DNA of 64,000 nt. It comes from Anastrepha obliqua (lineage: Eukaryota > Arthropoda > Insecta > Diptera > Tephritidae). Where the stretch lies: contig NC_072897.1 in NCBI RefSeq assembly GCF_027943255.1, positions 21,762,044-21,826,043 of the forward strand. Reading direction: 5' to 3'. The number at the start of each line of letters is the position of its first letter. Positions within the stretch are counted from its first letter, which is position 1. Under the pieces are notes generated by a model, which saw only the letters and a program-made list of their open reading frames with translations, had not been told where the DNA came from and ran no database searches. Position numbers and translations under genes: made by a program. Shown here in pieces: positions 31,367 to 41,449 of the stretch.

Positions 31367-32405
31367 AGCTGTAATGAGTGTTGCTCGTCAAGTCACTAGC
31401 GGTAGGAGGTGGAAAGGTGGCACGAAGAAATACTGCGCTGTTGTTACCTTAGACATAAAAAATGCGTTCAACTCCGCAAGCTGACCCAGATTATGAGTGC
31501 ACTGAGAGGTTGATGGAAGCATCTGGACGTGCTGCAAGCGTTATGCAACGATGCAATTATAAAAATTAGAAGATGGCTTGGATATGTGAAGATAGAACTT
31601 GCAGCTCAAAAAACTGAAGTCGTAGTACTGACAACACGACGGGTACGTAAAGAGTTAGTGATTACGGTAGCTGATCTCCAACACGTACTTGACGCCTTGG
31701 CAGTAGTCAGTGCCTATCGCACTGCCTCAGATGACGCAATCCATGTGATAACGGGAATGGTGCCTATCGATCTTCTTGCAGTTAAGATGTATAGGGTTCA
31801 TAACTCCATTGGGCAGAAACAGTCGAGCGTGGTTAAAAGACAAGAAAAGCTGCGAACAACTGAATAATGGCAGATACGGTGGGAGCAATCTGAGAAAGGT
31901 AGGTGGACCTTCGAACTGATTCCAAACATTGCGAGGTGGATTGAGCAAAAACACGGAGAAATTGATTTTTGTATCACACAGTTGCTTACTAGGCATTGTT
32001 GCTTTAAAGCATACTTACACAGGTTCCATCTTGAAAACGACCCGTACTGCCCTCAGTGCCGAGAAGAACAACAAACGCCGATATGCGAAAACGAAGAAAA
32101 CTGTAAAATTACATGTGTAGTGGCCGCAAATATCATGAAGAACCTTCAATACGCAGAATATGCACGTAGGTCACTAGGAAGAGCTCCTTAACACAATATA
32201 CAGAACAGAATGACAATAACAGACGATTGAGTAATAATATAGTCACAACGACCTCCTGATGTACTACTTAATGGTGAAGTTCCAGGAGGACATATCGTAG
32301 GACAGGAGGGGGGGTTTAAATGGGTTAAAGTCTCATACCACGGATTCGGCCATAGGCTCTTGATGCTTCCCCTCCTTCAAAAAAAAAAAAAAAAAAACAA
32401 AACAC
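31367..32405 (+). mobile_element. Decayed LINE (I/R1/Loa group) with poly(A) and target duplication
   Basis: It starts inside the RT domain: KYCAVVTLDIKNAFNSA (31421) followed by a deletion. It continues AAQKTEVVVLTTRR (31601), VSAYRTASDDAIHVITGMVP (31705) and WQIRWEQSEKGRWTFELIPN (31867), then LLTRHCCFKAYLHRFH with a CPQC zinc-finger-like motif (31985-32080). A run of about 19 A near 32380 ends it. Imperfect 14-bp repeats (AGAAGATGCCATAC at 31353-31366 and GGAAGATGGCATAC at 32408-32421, 12 of 14 identical) flank it. No RNase H is seen. There are many stops. Confidence 0.75.
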
Positions 32406-32610
32406 AAGGAAGATGGCATACATAAGAATATGAATTTATTAACATATGCGGCTGCGTGAACAAAATTGTTTCAATTAAAAAACTTTCAAGGTCTTTACCA
32501 TGAAGTAGTACATTATCATTCGATATATGAATTTTAATGTTCAAGAGGAATACTATGTATTAAATTTTAGAAATAAAAAAATGCATATTGATTCAAAACT
32601 ATTATTATGT

Positions 32611-33916
32611 GAGGTGTGTTCAAAAAGTATCGCGAATTTTAACTTTTCGCAGGATACGTATATTCGAAATTCAATTTTTTTGTAGCGATATGTTGGTACT
32701 CAAGTCTCTCACTCTTGTCGACGAGTTCGGCCATTTTGAATCTTCAGTTAATTGTTGGCAGCTGTTTTGCTTGGACGTGTTTCGGCTCGTTTTCGATTTT
32801 TACCTATTCAAAAAGATGGATCAAAGAACCTGTATCAAATTTTGTGTGAAAAACGAAATTAAGTGCGCGAATGCATTCCGAATGTTGACTGTGTCATACG
32901 GAGAAGCTATTTTGGACCAGAGCAACGTTTATCGGTGGTACAAAATGTTCTCAGAAGGCCGAGAAGATGTGAACGACGAAAAGCCTGCCGAACACCCGAG
33001 CACTTCAACAACAGACGAAAAAATTGATGAAGTGAAGAAAATGGTATTGGCCAATCGTCGGATCACCGTAAGAGAAGTTGCTGAGGACCTAGACATATCG
33101 ATTGGATCGTGCCATTCGATTTTTTTCAATGATTTGGGAATGAGACGGGTCGCCGCAAAATTCGTACCAAAACTGCTCAATTTCGACCAAAAGCAGCATC
33201 GCATGAACATTGCTAATGAGATGTTGGACTCTATCCGCGACGACCCAAATTTGCTCTAGAGAGTCTTAACTGGTGACGAATAGTGGATTTATCGTTATGA
33301 CGTGGAAGCCAAAGATCATCTCAATGGAAGCTGCAGCACGAACAAAGACCGAAAAAAGCGCGCCAAGTTCGGTCGAATGTAAAAGTTTTGGTTACCGTTT
33401 TCTTCGATTGCAGGAGCGTTGAGCATCATGAGTTCTTGCCGCACGGTAAAACGGTCAATAAGGAACATTACCTGCAAGTTACGTGCAATTTGCGCGAAGC
33501 AATCCAGAAACGCCCGGATTTGTAGAAGAACAAAAATTGGGTCTTGCATCACGATAACGTCCCTGCTCGTACCATCGTTGCTTATGCGCGCCTTTTTGGC
33601 CAAAAACAACACACTAATGACGCCACAACCACCGTATTCCCCATATCTGGCCCCTGTGACTTTTTCTTCTTACCGAAACTGAAGAGGCCCATGAAATGAC
33701 TATGCTACGCTACGATTAAAAGACGGCATCGAAGGAGCAGCTGAACAAGATAAAAACAATGATTTTTTGAAGTGCTTCGAAGATTGGAAAAAACGTTGGC
33801 ACAAGTGCATACTATCTCATGGGGATTACTTTGAAGGGGAGAAATATAGATATTAATGAATAAATAAATAATTTTTGAAAAAACCCAAAATTCGCGATAC
33901 TTTTCGAACACACCTC
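32611..33916 (+). mobile_element. Full-length mariner, 1.3 kb, inserted in hAT-like copy 2
   Basis: The ends GAGGTGTGTTCAAAAAGTAT and the inverted partner ATACTTTTCGAACACACCTC bound a mariner of the same family as 22132-23036 and 58080-58474. It sits in the middle of hAT-like sequence. Confidence 0.85.
32817..33857 (+). pseudogene. Mariner transposase, near full length, frameshifted
   Basis: Starts MDQRTCIKFCVKNEIKC at 32817 and is open for about 148 residues, through both HTH motifs (VYRWYKMFSEGREDVND and RRITVREVAEDLDISIG), with LGMRRVAAKFVPKLLNFDQK, to a stop at 33257. The next codons encode VLTGDE (first catalytic Asp), with another stop directly after. Further on, shifted frames give HHDNVPART (second Asp, near 33552) and SGPCDFFLLPKLKRP (third Asp, near 33650). 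The C-terminus is FLKCFEDWKKRWHKC. The triad is therefore still visible (DD34D-type), but at least two stops and two frameshifts disable it. Confidence 0.8.
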
Positions 33917-34099
33917 GTAGTTTAACAATTTGCATTTGTGATCCCTTTTGTTATGACCAGCGCTGCACAGTTCACAGAATCTTCAATATTTAATATTTGT
34001 CACTTTGGGCTTCATGCAAGGGTTGAATGTAGGTACAATAACCTCAAAATAAGCCGCACTCTGAAACCAGAGTAAGTTTCTAACTTTGCAGCTATATAG

Positions 34100-35150
34100 G
34101 TGTTATTTTGAATAGCCCTCTATTTCGGTAGATGTCACTATTGAAGCTGTGATTTTTTGAAATTTGACAAGCAGAAGCTACGCCATTAATAAAAATGGAA
34201 CGATATACGCTTAAACAACGCATTGAAATTATAAAAATTCCCTATAAAAATAATGATAATTTGGCAGAGACGGTTCGTAAAACTCGAACATTTTTGGGTC
34301 ATCGTGAAGCACCTTGTCGAACCGCCATACAAAAATTAGTGAAAAAATTCAACGGGTCGAAGTTAGGACAAGTTAGTGATGTGAAGGATAGAACCCGTGC
34401 ACGTCGCTCAAAAACAGAATAAAATATTGCTGTTGTAGCCGAAAGTGATGAAGAAAACCCAGGTTTGTCCATTCCGCGTCATTCTTTGGGAATAAGCATT
34501 CCACAAACGTCATTATAACATATTTCGCATTAAGATTTGGGTTTTAAGGTTTATAAAGTCCAGTTAACACAAGAACTCAAGCCGTCCGATCATCAACAAC
34601 GTCGTGTCTTTGCTGATTGCGTAGTTGAAATGCATGAAAATTATCCGGAATTCCATCGAAAAATCATCGTGAGTGATGATGCCCATTTCGACCTCGGTGG
34701 CTTCGTCAACAAGTAAAATTGTCGGATATGGGGCTCAAGAAATCCAAGAGTTATTGTTGAAAAGCCTGTCTATTCTCAACGAGACCGACTGTTTGGTGCG
34801 GTTTATGGTCCGGCGAAGTCATTGGACCTTACTTTTTCGAAAATGAAGCTGGAGCAACAGTTACGCTGAATCGATTGCGCTATCGAGAGATTATTAACGA
34901 TTTTAATGGCCGGAATTGGATGGTATTGACCTCCACATCGTTTATTTTGAACAAGACGGCACTACGGGCCACACAAACAACGAAACCATTGATGTTTTAC
35001 GAGAATAACACCTCTTATTGGAAACCCCGTTACGTATGTTTGTACACTTTTTATCAATTGGAGAACTATATACGTAAAGTAATATACTATTTAATTATTT
35101 AGTATCTAGTATCGAAATGTCCGGATCACAACTTTTCACTCCAGTGTTGA
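34100..35150 (+). pseudogene. Rosa-like mariner transposase, truncated and frameshifted
   Basis: MERYTLKQRIEIIKIPYKNN starts at 34195. The paired-type HTH continues to a stop at 34420, then on through shifts as ELKPSDHQQRRVFADCVVEM and IIVSDDAHFDLGGFVNK (first catalytic Asp, near 34675). Further pieces are SRNPRVIVEKPVYSQR and a frameshifted YFEQDGTTGHT-like second site (near 34945). The DYFLWG third-Asp region is missing. It is closely related in layout to the copies at 19913-20515 and 49238-49823. The left border (ATAGGTGTTATTTTGAATAG, near 34096) resembles their termini; the right border is unclear. Confidence 0.65.
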
Positions 35151-35189
35151 CTATTTTGATTTAATTTATTTTATCTTAGATAAAAATTT

Positions 35190-35463
35190 TTGTCCGCGTT
35201 GAGAAAAATTGGCCTATGAGCGGCTCGTTTTATGAATGAAAGTATTTTGCTTCTAGAAAACTTATCTTCGAACTTATCATTGAATTTGTTTTTATTGTGC
35301 TGTACAATATTTGAAACTGTCCTGCCGCGACTAAAATTATCATTGTCGCTACTGCTGCGCCTATGAATGTATTTTGTTCTTGCAGGCGCATGGCATAGAA
35401 TTTTAGCTTTGGACGACCTATGCATTTAGAGAAATTAAGCGAGTGCCCTGAGTGTGATCTCCT
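35190..35463 (+). repeat. Surviving internal segment of hAT-like copy 2
   Basis: Matches 7725-7990 of copy 1 (ATGAGCGGCTCGTTTTATGA, then AGAATTTTAGCTTTGGACGA). It ends where the RTE LINE begins at about 35464. Confidence 0.7.
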
Positions 35464-37191
35464 GATCGAAAAACGCGAAACCAGATCGATCTTCTTGTGA
35501 TAGATGGAAGACACGCTTCTAGTGTATTAGATGTACGTACGATCCGAGGACCCAACATCGACTCGGATCACTACCTTGTTGCAGCCAAACTGCGCACACG
35601 CCTCTGTGCTTCAAAAAACGTGCATCTACCTACGCGAAGAATGTTCGTCATCGAAAAGCTGCAATCACAACAGACAGCCAGAAGATTCGCCACTCGACTC
35701 TCACTCCTGCTCTCAGAGAGTACTGCCCAACAAACCGGCATGCATGAACAATGGAGCAACATTTCTCGTTCTCTACGTACCGCCGCCGAAGAAGAAATCG
35801 GATTTCGGCGAGCCCGAAAAAACAATTGGTACGACGAGGAATGTCATGCTGCCGCAGAAAGAAAGGATGCCGCCTATAGAGCCACGCTGCGATCGGGCGC
35901 AACGCGAGCCATGTGGGATCGCTACAGGGAGCTAAAAAAGGAAGAGAGACGTATTATCCGACAGAAGAAACGAGAGGCCGAAATACGTCAGTGCGAGGAG
36001 CTTGAGATGCTGGCCAATAGTAACAACGCCCGAAAATTCTACCCGAAAGTTCGGCGGCTTACAGAAGGTTTCAAGAGCAGGGCATTTTCCTGTAAGAACA
36101 AAGACGGCGATATGTTGACTGACATACAGAGCATACTTAGATTATGGAGGGAACACTTCTCAAACCTGCTAAATAGTGATAGCTGCGCTTGTCACAGAGA
36201 ATGTGAAGATCCCGATACCCCAATCGTCGACGACAGAATTGACGTTCCGCTACCCGACCATGACGAGGTGAGAATAACGATAACGCGGTTAAAAAACAAC
36301 AAGCCCGCGGGCGCCGACGGACTGCCGGCTGAGCTATTCAAACATGGCGGCGAGGAGCTGGTAAGGTGCATGTAGCAGCTTCTATATAAAATATAGTCGC
36401 CTGAGTGTGCACTGCCCAATCCATAAGAAGGGTGCGAGCGTATTGTGTGAAAGGCTGAAGCATCAACCATCAACCAACTGATTCGAATTTTCAGTGTGGC
36501 TTTGGACCTGGAAAGTCTACCATCGACCAAATAATCACAATACGCCAAATCTCGGAAAATACCCTGTAAAGGAGAATCGACACACACCATCTTTTCGCCG
36601 ACTTCAAAGCTGCATTCGTATTGTATGCCGCGATGTCTGAATTTGGTATCCCCACAAAACTAATACGGCTATGCAAGATGACGTTGCTCAACACCAGCAG
36701 CGCCGTCAGAATTGGGAAGGACCTCTCCGAGCCGTTTGATACCAAACGAGGTTTCAGACATGGTGACTCGCTGTCGTGTGACTTCTTTAACCTGATGTTG
36801 GAGAGTATCGTACAAGCCGCAGAACTTAATAGTTCAGGCACAATATTTTATAAGAGCGTACAAATTCTGGCGTATACCGATGATATTGAAATCATCGGCC
36901 TTAACAACCGCGCTGTTGGTTCTGCCTTCTCCAAACTGGATAAAGAGGCAAGGCAAATAGGTCTGGTGGTGAACGAGGACAAAACGAAGTACCCCCTGTC
37001 ATCAAACAAAAAGTCGGCGCACTTGCGTATCGGCACCCACGTCACTGTTGAGAGTTATGATTTCGAGGTTGTTAAAGACTGCGTGTATTTAGGAATCAGC
37101 ACTAACACCGATAACAATGTCAATCCAACGTAGAACCTCTCTTCCGAACAAGTGCAACATTGGACTAAGTAGGCAGGTGAACACTCTACAA
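35464..37191 (+). pseudogene. RTE-type (CFDP2/BovB-like) LINE, copy 1, truncated at both ends
   Basis: It begins within the endonuclease (IDGRHASSVLDVRTIRGPNI, then DSDHYLVAAKLRTRL) and is open from 35497 to 36375 through the linker to the first RT motifs (ITRLKNNKPAGADGLPAELF). A deletion of about 90 bp around 36375-36440 breaks the frame. RT continues as GFGPGKSTIDQI-like sequence in shifted frames, then LIRLCKMTLLNTSSAVRIGK and RGFRHGDSLSCDFFNLMLES (Q of RQGD is His). The active-site block reads LAYTDDIEIIGLNNR (YADD altered to YTDD). It stops at 37133 before the C-terminal domain. It is a direct-repeat partner of 46840-48560. Confidence 0.8.
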
Positions 37192-37513
37192 TAGGGCGGG
37201 TCGATTTAAAAATCGCTAATTGCTCTGTGAAAATCGTATTCTAGGGATCAAAATAAGAAACTTTGGCGAAGGAACCATACCTCCAAAACGAATTCTGATG
37301 TCCCCAATTTGGGTCGAACGAAAAATCCCACTTTGACCCATTTAGAGTGCTCCAATCGAGTCTAAATGTATGACCGACCCCCACTAACTTTGGGCGGCCG
37401 ATCCACCCATGCCAGTGGCACACCCCCTGGAACTCCCCTGGGGGGTTCCCCATACAACCATTTCAAAATATCACCATTTTTGGCCTTTACATGAGAAAAG
37501 AAACTAAAAAGTT
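37192..37513 (-). repeat. Half of a foldback element (GGGCGGGTCGATTT family)
   Basis: Starts TAGGGCGGGTCGATTTAAAA and matches the right half of 39259-39859 in reverse complement, including CATTTTTGGCCTTTACATGA. Only one arm plus the core is present; the second arm is missing where hAT-like sequence resumes. Confidence 0.7.
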
Positions 37514-37706
37514 AATTAAATTTAATTTTTGACAATTCACGCTATTCGTAGCCCGTCAGATTTTTCTATACATACATTAACGTTCTCTGCAATTTTAAGA
37601 CAACGCAAATTATGACGCATTGGATAGTATCATAAGAAAATAATTATACTAATTTGTATATTAAAGTAGCTTTTAATTTTAAAAGAGCCTAAAAACATAC
37701 ATACAG

Positions 37707-38345
37707 TAGCCCAATAAAGAACTCGGACAAATATAACATGCATTTTCAAAGTCAAAATTTTTATAAGAAATGTAAGTTAAATATTTTTATTTTTATATTT
37801 TTCTATTTGGCATTCAAATAGGATTTTAAAAATAATAATTTACAAATCTATTACCTCCTTGTTATAAAAAATTAATTATGCTGCATTCGCAAAATTGGTG
37901 TAAAAAAGAAGTAGGGCATCTGGCATCATTGCGATTGTTTGGCACTTTAAAACGGGAAATTCCACAATTATTTTGCTCTCGGTAGAACAGTGCAAAAAAA
38001 GGACCAAACGTTATAAAATAAAATTAAATTTCAGTCGTGTTTTGTTGATTAAAAGTCCAAATTATAAACATAGGTAAACAGCTTGGACAAAGCTCAATTG
38101 AAGTCAGAAATTTAATTATTAGTCATCATGAAAAGGGTAAAAGCCTTCGGGAAATTGAAGAAATAGTGGATAGACCCCGTTCGACTGTATACGGCGTGAT
38201 AAAGCGTTTCACAGAAACAAAATTCGTGGAAAATAAGAAGACATCGGGACGACAAAAACCGTTTTCGGATGCAGATGAACGATGGATAGTGGAACGAATT
38301 ACGAAAAATCCAAATTTTAGCGACGCCTTATCGACGCCTATTTGA
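37707..38345 (+). pseudogene. Tc1-like transposase N-terminal fragment
   Basis: A Tc1-style terminus (CAGTAGCCCAATAAAGAACT) lies near 37705. Downstream the frame around 38060-38335 reads GKQLGQSSIEVRNLIISHHE, then SLREIEEIVDRPRSTVYGVI and GRQKPFSDADERWIVERIT. This is the paired-like double HTH of a Tc1 transposase. The catalytic domain is absent because the sequence switches to jockey LINE near 38346. Confidence 0.65.
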
Positions 38346-39180
38346 CGCCTTATCTTCGACCCAAGTCAGTACAAATCTATGACAAAAATGGACCAGTATC
38401 TAAATATATATATATATATAAGTGGCACGTACACCCTTTTTGGGTGTTTGGCCGAGCTCCTCCTCATATTTGTGGTGTGCCTCTTGATGTTGTTCCACAA
38501 ATGGATGGACCTACAGTTTCAAGCCGACTCCGAACGGCAGATATGTATTTTTATAAGGAGCTTTTTCATGACAGAAATACACGCGGAGGTTTGCCATTGC
38601 CTGCCGAGGGGCGACCGCTATTAGAAAAATGTTTTTCTTAATTTTGGTGTTTCACCGAGATTCGAACCTACGTTCTCTCTGTGAATTCCGAATGGTAATC
38701 ACACACCAACCCATTCGGCTACGGCGGACCAGTATCTATCTCCTCCACCTAGGCATATAATAAACCCGGATCAATATGACAAATACATAAGGACGCTTAA
38801 CAATATATGTATTTATTGCAGCTGAAGATCTCAATGCAAAACACATTGATTTGGGGCTCAAAACTCACCAACAAAAAGGGGTGTACTCTCATTAATGCAA
38901 TTAACAAAAGCAATCGCAGATTTACAGTACCGGAGAACCTACCTATTGGCCAACTGACGTAAAGAAAATTCCAGACTTGATCGATTTCTGCATAACCAAA
39001 AACATAAGCCATAATCAATTGACAATTCAGTCGTGCTATGAACTTTCTTCTAACCACTCGCCGATATTACTTGAATATTTAAGTTATATTAAATCTATAG
39101 AAACATCTTTTCGCATACTTATTGACAGAGCCAACCGGAAAAAATTCCCCCACTACATATATTGACGATCAAGTTATACC
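38346..39180 (+). pseudogene. Jockey-group LINE endonuclease fragment, split by a SINE
   Basis: The left piece (38346-38402) and right piece (38739 onward) join across the SINE to give a VSIYLPPRHIINPDQYDKY-like block. After this come AEDLNAKHIDWGSKLTNKKG (APE-type endonuclease, Asp/Asn catalytic motif; Gly of GDLN is Glu), LPIGQLT and DLIDFCITKNISHNQL, then SSNHSPILLEYLSY (the His of the SDHSPI motif is kept, with Asp replaced by Asn). There are several stops and shifts. No RT follows. Confidence 0.65.
38403..38725 (-). mobile_element. tRNA-derived SINE with 13-bp target duplication
   Basis: Oriented right to left: the tRNA-like head GCCGTAGCCGAATGGGTTGG contains an RNA polymerase III A box, and GTTCGAATCTCGGTGAAACA carries the B box. 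The body includes CGGTCGCCCCTCGGCAGGCA and GTCGGCTTGAAACTGTAGGT, and the element ends in an AT repeat (38403-38422). It is flanked by the direct repeat GGACCAGTATCTA at 38390-38402 and 38726-38738. Retroposed by a LINE; transcription from internal Pol III boxes is family knowledge. Confidence 0.9.
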
Positions 39181-39258
39181 AAATGTGATATTATTTATTT
39201 ATTTGTAACAATTTATACAATGATAAATTAATTATTATATATATATATATATATATAT

Positions 39259-39859
39259 TAGGCCGGGCCGATTTGTGGGGAGGCAAAAAAATCGCCCATT
39301 GCTCTGTGAAAATCATATTCTAGGGATCAAAATAAGAAACTTTGCCGAAGGAACCATACCTCTAAAAGAATTTTGATGCCCCCCAATTTGGGTCGAACTT
39401 TTAGTGTCTTTTGTGGGGAGGCAAAAAAATCGCCCATTTCTCTGTGAAAATCATTTTTTTTTAGATCAAAATAAGAAACTTTGCCGAAGGAACCATACTT
39501 CTAAAACGAATTCTGATGTCCCCCAATTCGGGTCGAACTTTCTAGTTTCTTTTCTCATGTAAAGGCCAAAAATGGTGATATTTTGAAATGATTGTATGGG
39601 GAACCCCCCCAGGGGAGTTCCAGGGGGTGTGCTACTGGCATGGGTGGATCGGCCGTCCAAAGTTAGTGGGGGTCGGTCATACATTTAGACTCGATTGGAG
39701 CACTCTAAATGAGTCAAAGTGGGATTTTTCGTTCGACCCAAATTGGGGGACATCAGAATTCGTTTTAGAGGTATGGTTCCTTCGGCAAAGTTTCTTATTT
39801 TGATCCCTAGAATACGATTTTCGCAAAGCAATGAGCGAGTTTTAAATCGACCCGCCCTT
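39259..39859. mobile_element. Foldback (palindromic) non-autonomous element
   Basis: The left end GGCCGGGCCGATTT and right end, in reverse complement AAGGGCGGGTCGATTTAAA, are followed on both sides by matching inverted sequence: CTCTGTGAAAATCAT..., AGGGATCAAAATAAGAAACT and CCGAAGGAACCATAC. The left arm occurs twice in tandem (39259-39405 and 39411-39545). It is embedded in a TA-repeat target. No coding sequence; small ORFs here are incidental. Confidence 0.75.
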
Positions 39860-40648
39860 ATATATATACATATACAAATTATACTTGTACTATATAAGCG
39901 ACACTAGCTACAAGGCTTTCAGACGTCTTTTTATTACATTAACCCTCTGATGTTCATATGGGTCTGGCCAGGCCCATTCGATATTTAAATGCATGTAGAT
40001 CTTTTATTTTTAATATCTGAGGCTTCTTAGTCCATGACTTCCTAAAATGTAGTGTGCTAAGCACAATGAAGTAGCAAAATTAAGATTTTTGCTTTATTTG
40101 TTGTAAAAATAATAATTTTGAACTAATTTCGTTAATTAAGCTCACATGGGTCTGTGCAGACCCATATAAGGTTCTCATGTAAATTGGTTAACCGTTAGGT
40201 GTAATCAACTAAACTGTTAGCGGAGGCAGCGGCAGAGATAGTTTTTTAGTTGACATTTGAAAATTAAAGTGAACACGTGTTTTTTAATTAGTGGGAAGTG
40301 TTTTTTTAAATAAAATGGAACAAGTAAATATGGATGAAGTTGATGTGATGACGCGTTTGCTTCGTAAGCTAAGTGCAGCAAATGTAAGTCCGGAAGAACG
40401 TCAACGACTTCAGGCACAAATTGAAGAAATTATGGGACAGGAGTCCGATCCATTTGAAACAAGTGGCGACGTAGAAGATCATGAATATTTTCCAGATGAA
40501 GATGACTTCGGTGAAGCATCAGATATAGAACAGGAAATCGAGTTAGAGGCTGTTCTGGATGAAAACCATGATGATATTGAGGATTTGGATAGAGAAGCTA
40601 TCGCCCTTCAGGCTTCAACCACAGTGGAATCATGCAGCACATCTATTA

Positions 40649-41035
40649 CTCTTGAACCGATTCAATGACATAGTGGCCTTATAAATTGGCATCTTATAAC
40701 TGGCCCACAATTCTTTCGCTGCCTGAGAATTCGAGTGGAATACATCAGCAATAAGTAGCATCCCAAAAAAAGCATACATTTCGTCTTCATTTGTCATTAC
40801 CCAAGAACGCTGTTTATTACTGGGATGCTTTTCATTCCATAGACGAAACGCTTCAACGGCTTTTCTGTTGGTTTCCCGCACAATGATACTTACGATTTCA
40901 GGAGACAGCAATAGCTTGAAAAGAGCTTTATGACTCGGTGACGCTCCTCGTAGTGGCCCTTTACGAGTAAAAGTTGTAACATTGTGACAACGAGGCCTTC
41001 CAGGTGGTGGAGGATTTGAATTCCACATCTTACCA
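40649..41035 (-). repeat. Left arm of 387-bp inverted duplication
   Basis: Reverse complement of 41063-41449 with only about two base differences, separated by a 27-bp spacer. It is the inserted copy, since removing 40649-41035 restores the gene frame from the N-terminal exon into 41036. Confidence 0.9.
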
Positions 41036-41062
41036 CTACGGCATTATATGCAAGTCGAAAGA

Positions 41063-41449
41063 TGGTAAGATGTGGAATTCAAATCCTCCACCACCTGGAA
41101 GGCCTCGTTGTCACAATGTTACAACTTTTACTCGTAAAGGGCCACTACGAGGAGCGTCACCGAGTCATAAAGCTCTTTTCAAGCTATTGCTGTCTCCTGA
41201 AATCGTAAGTATCATTGTGCGGGAAACCAACAGAAAAGCCGTTGAAGCGTTTCGTCTATGGAATGAAAAGCATCCCAGTAATAAACAGCGTTCTTGGGTA
41301 ATGACAAACGAAGACGAAAAGTATGCTTTTTTTGGGATGCTACTTATTGCTGGTGTATTCCACTCGAATTCTCAGGCAGCGAAAGAATTGTGGGCCAGTT
41401 ATAAGATGCCAATTTATAAGGCCACTATGTCATTGAATCGGTTCAAGAG
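41063..41449 (+). repeat. Right arm of the inverted duplication (original gene sequence)
   Basis: The coding-strand original of the palindrome: MWNSNPPPPGRPRCHN through ATMSLNRFK of the transposase. Confidence 0.9.

Larger units (their letters stand above)
27877..37589 (+). mobile_element. hAT-like element copy 2, expanded to 9.7 kb by nested insertions
   Basis: The left TIR CAGAGAATCTTAATGTATA begins at 27877 and the right TIR, in reverse complement CAGAGAACGTTAATGTATG, ends at 37589. The direct repeat CAATTTT flanks it at 27870-27876 and 37590-37596. Element-derived sequence colinear with copy 1 survives as 27877-28167, 31238-31366, 32408-32610, 35190-35463 and 37514-37589. Stretches between these are separate insertions (Helitron, LINE, two mariners, RTE, foldback). 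This is one mobile element read through its passengers. Confidence 0.8.

Noticed and set aside
28141..31380. Reading the Helitron flanks as LTRs of a retroelement
   Set aside because: The flanks are two halves of the hAT-like repeat interrupted by the Helitron, not direct terminal repeats.
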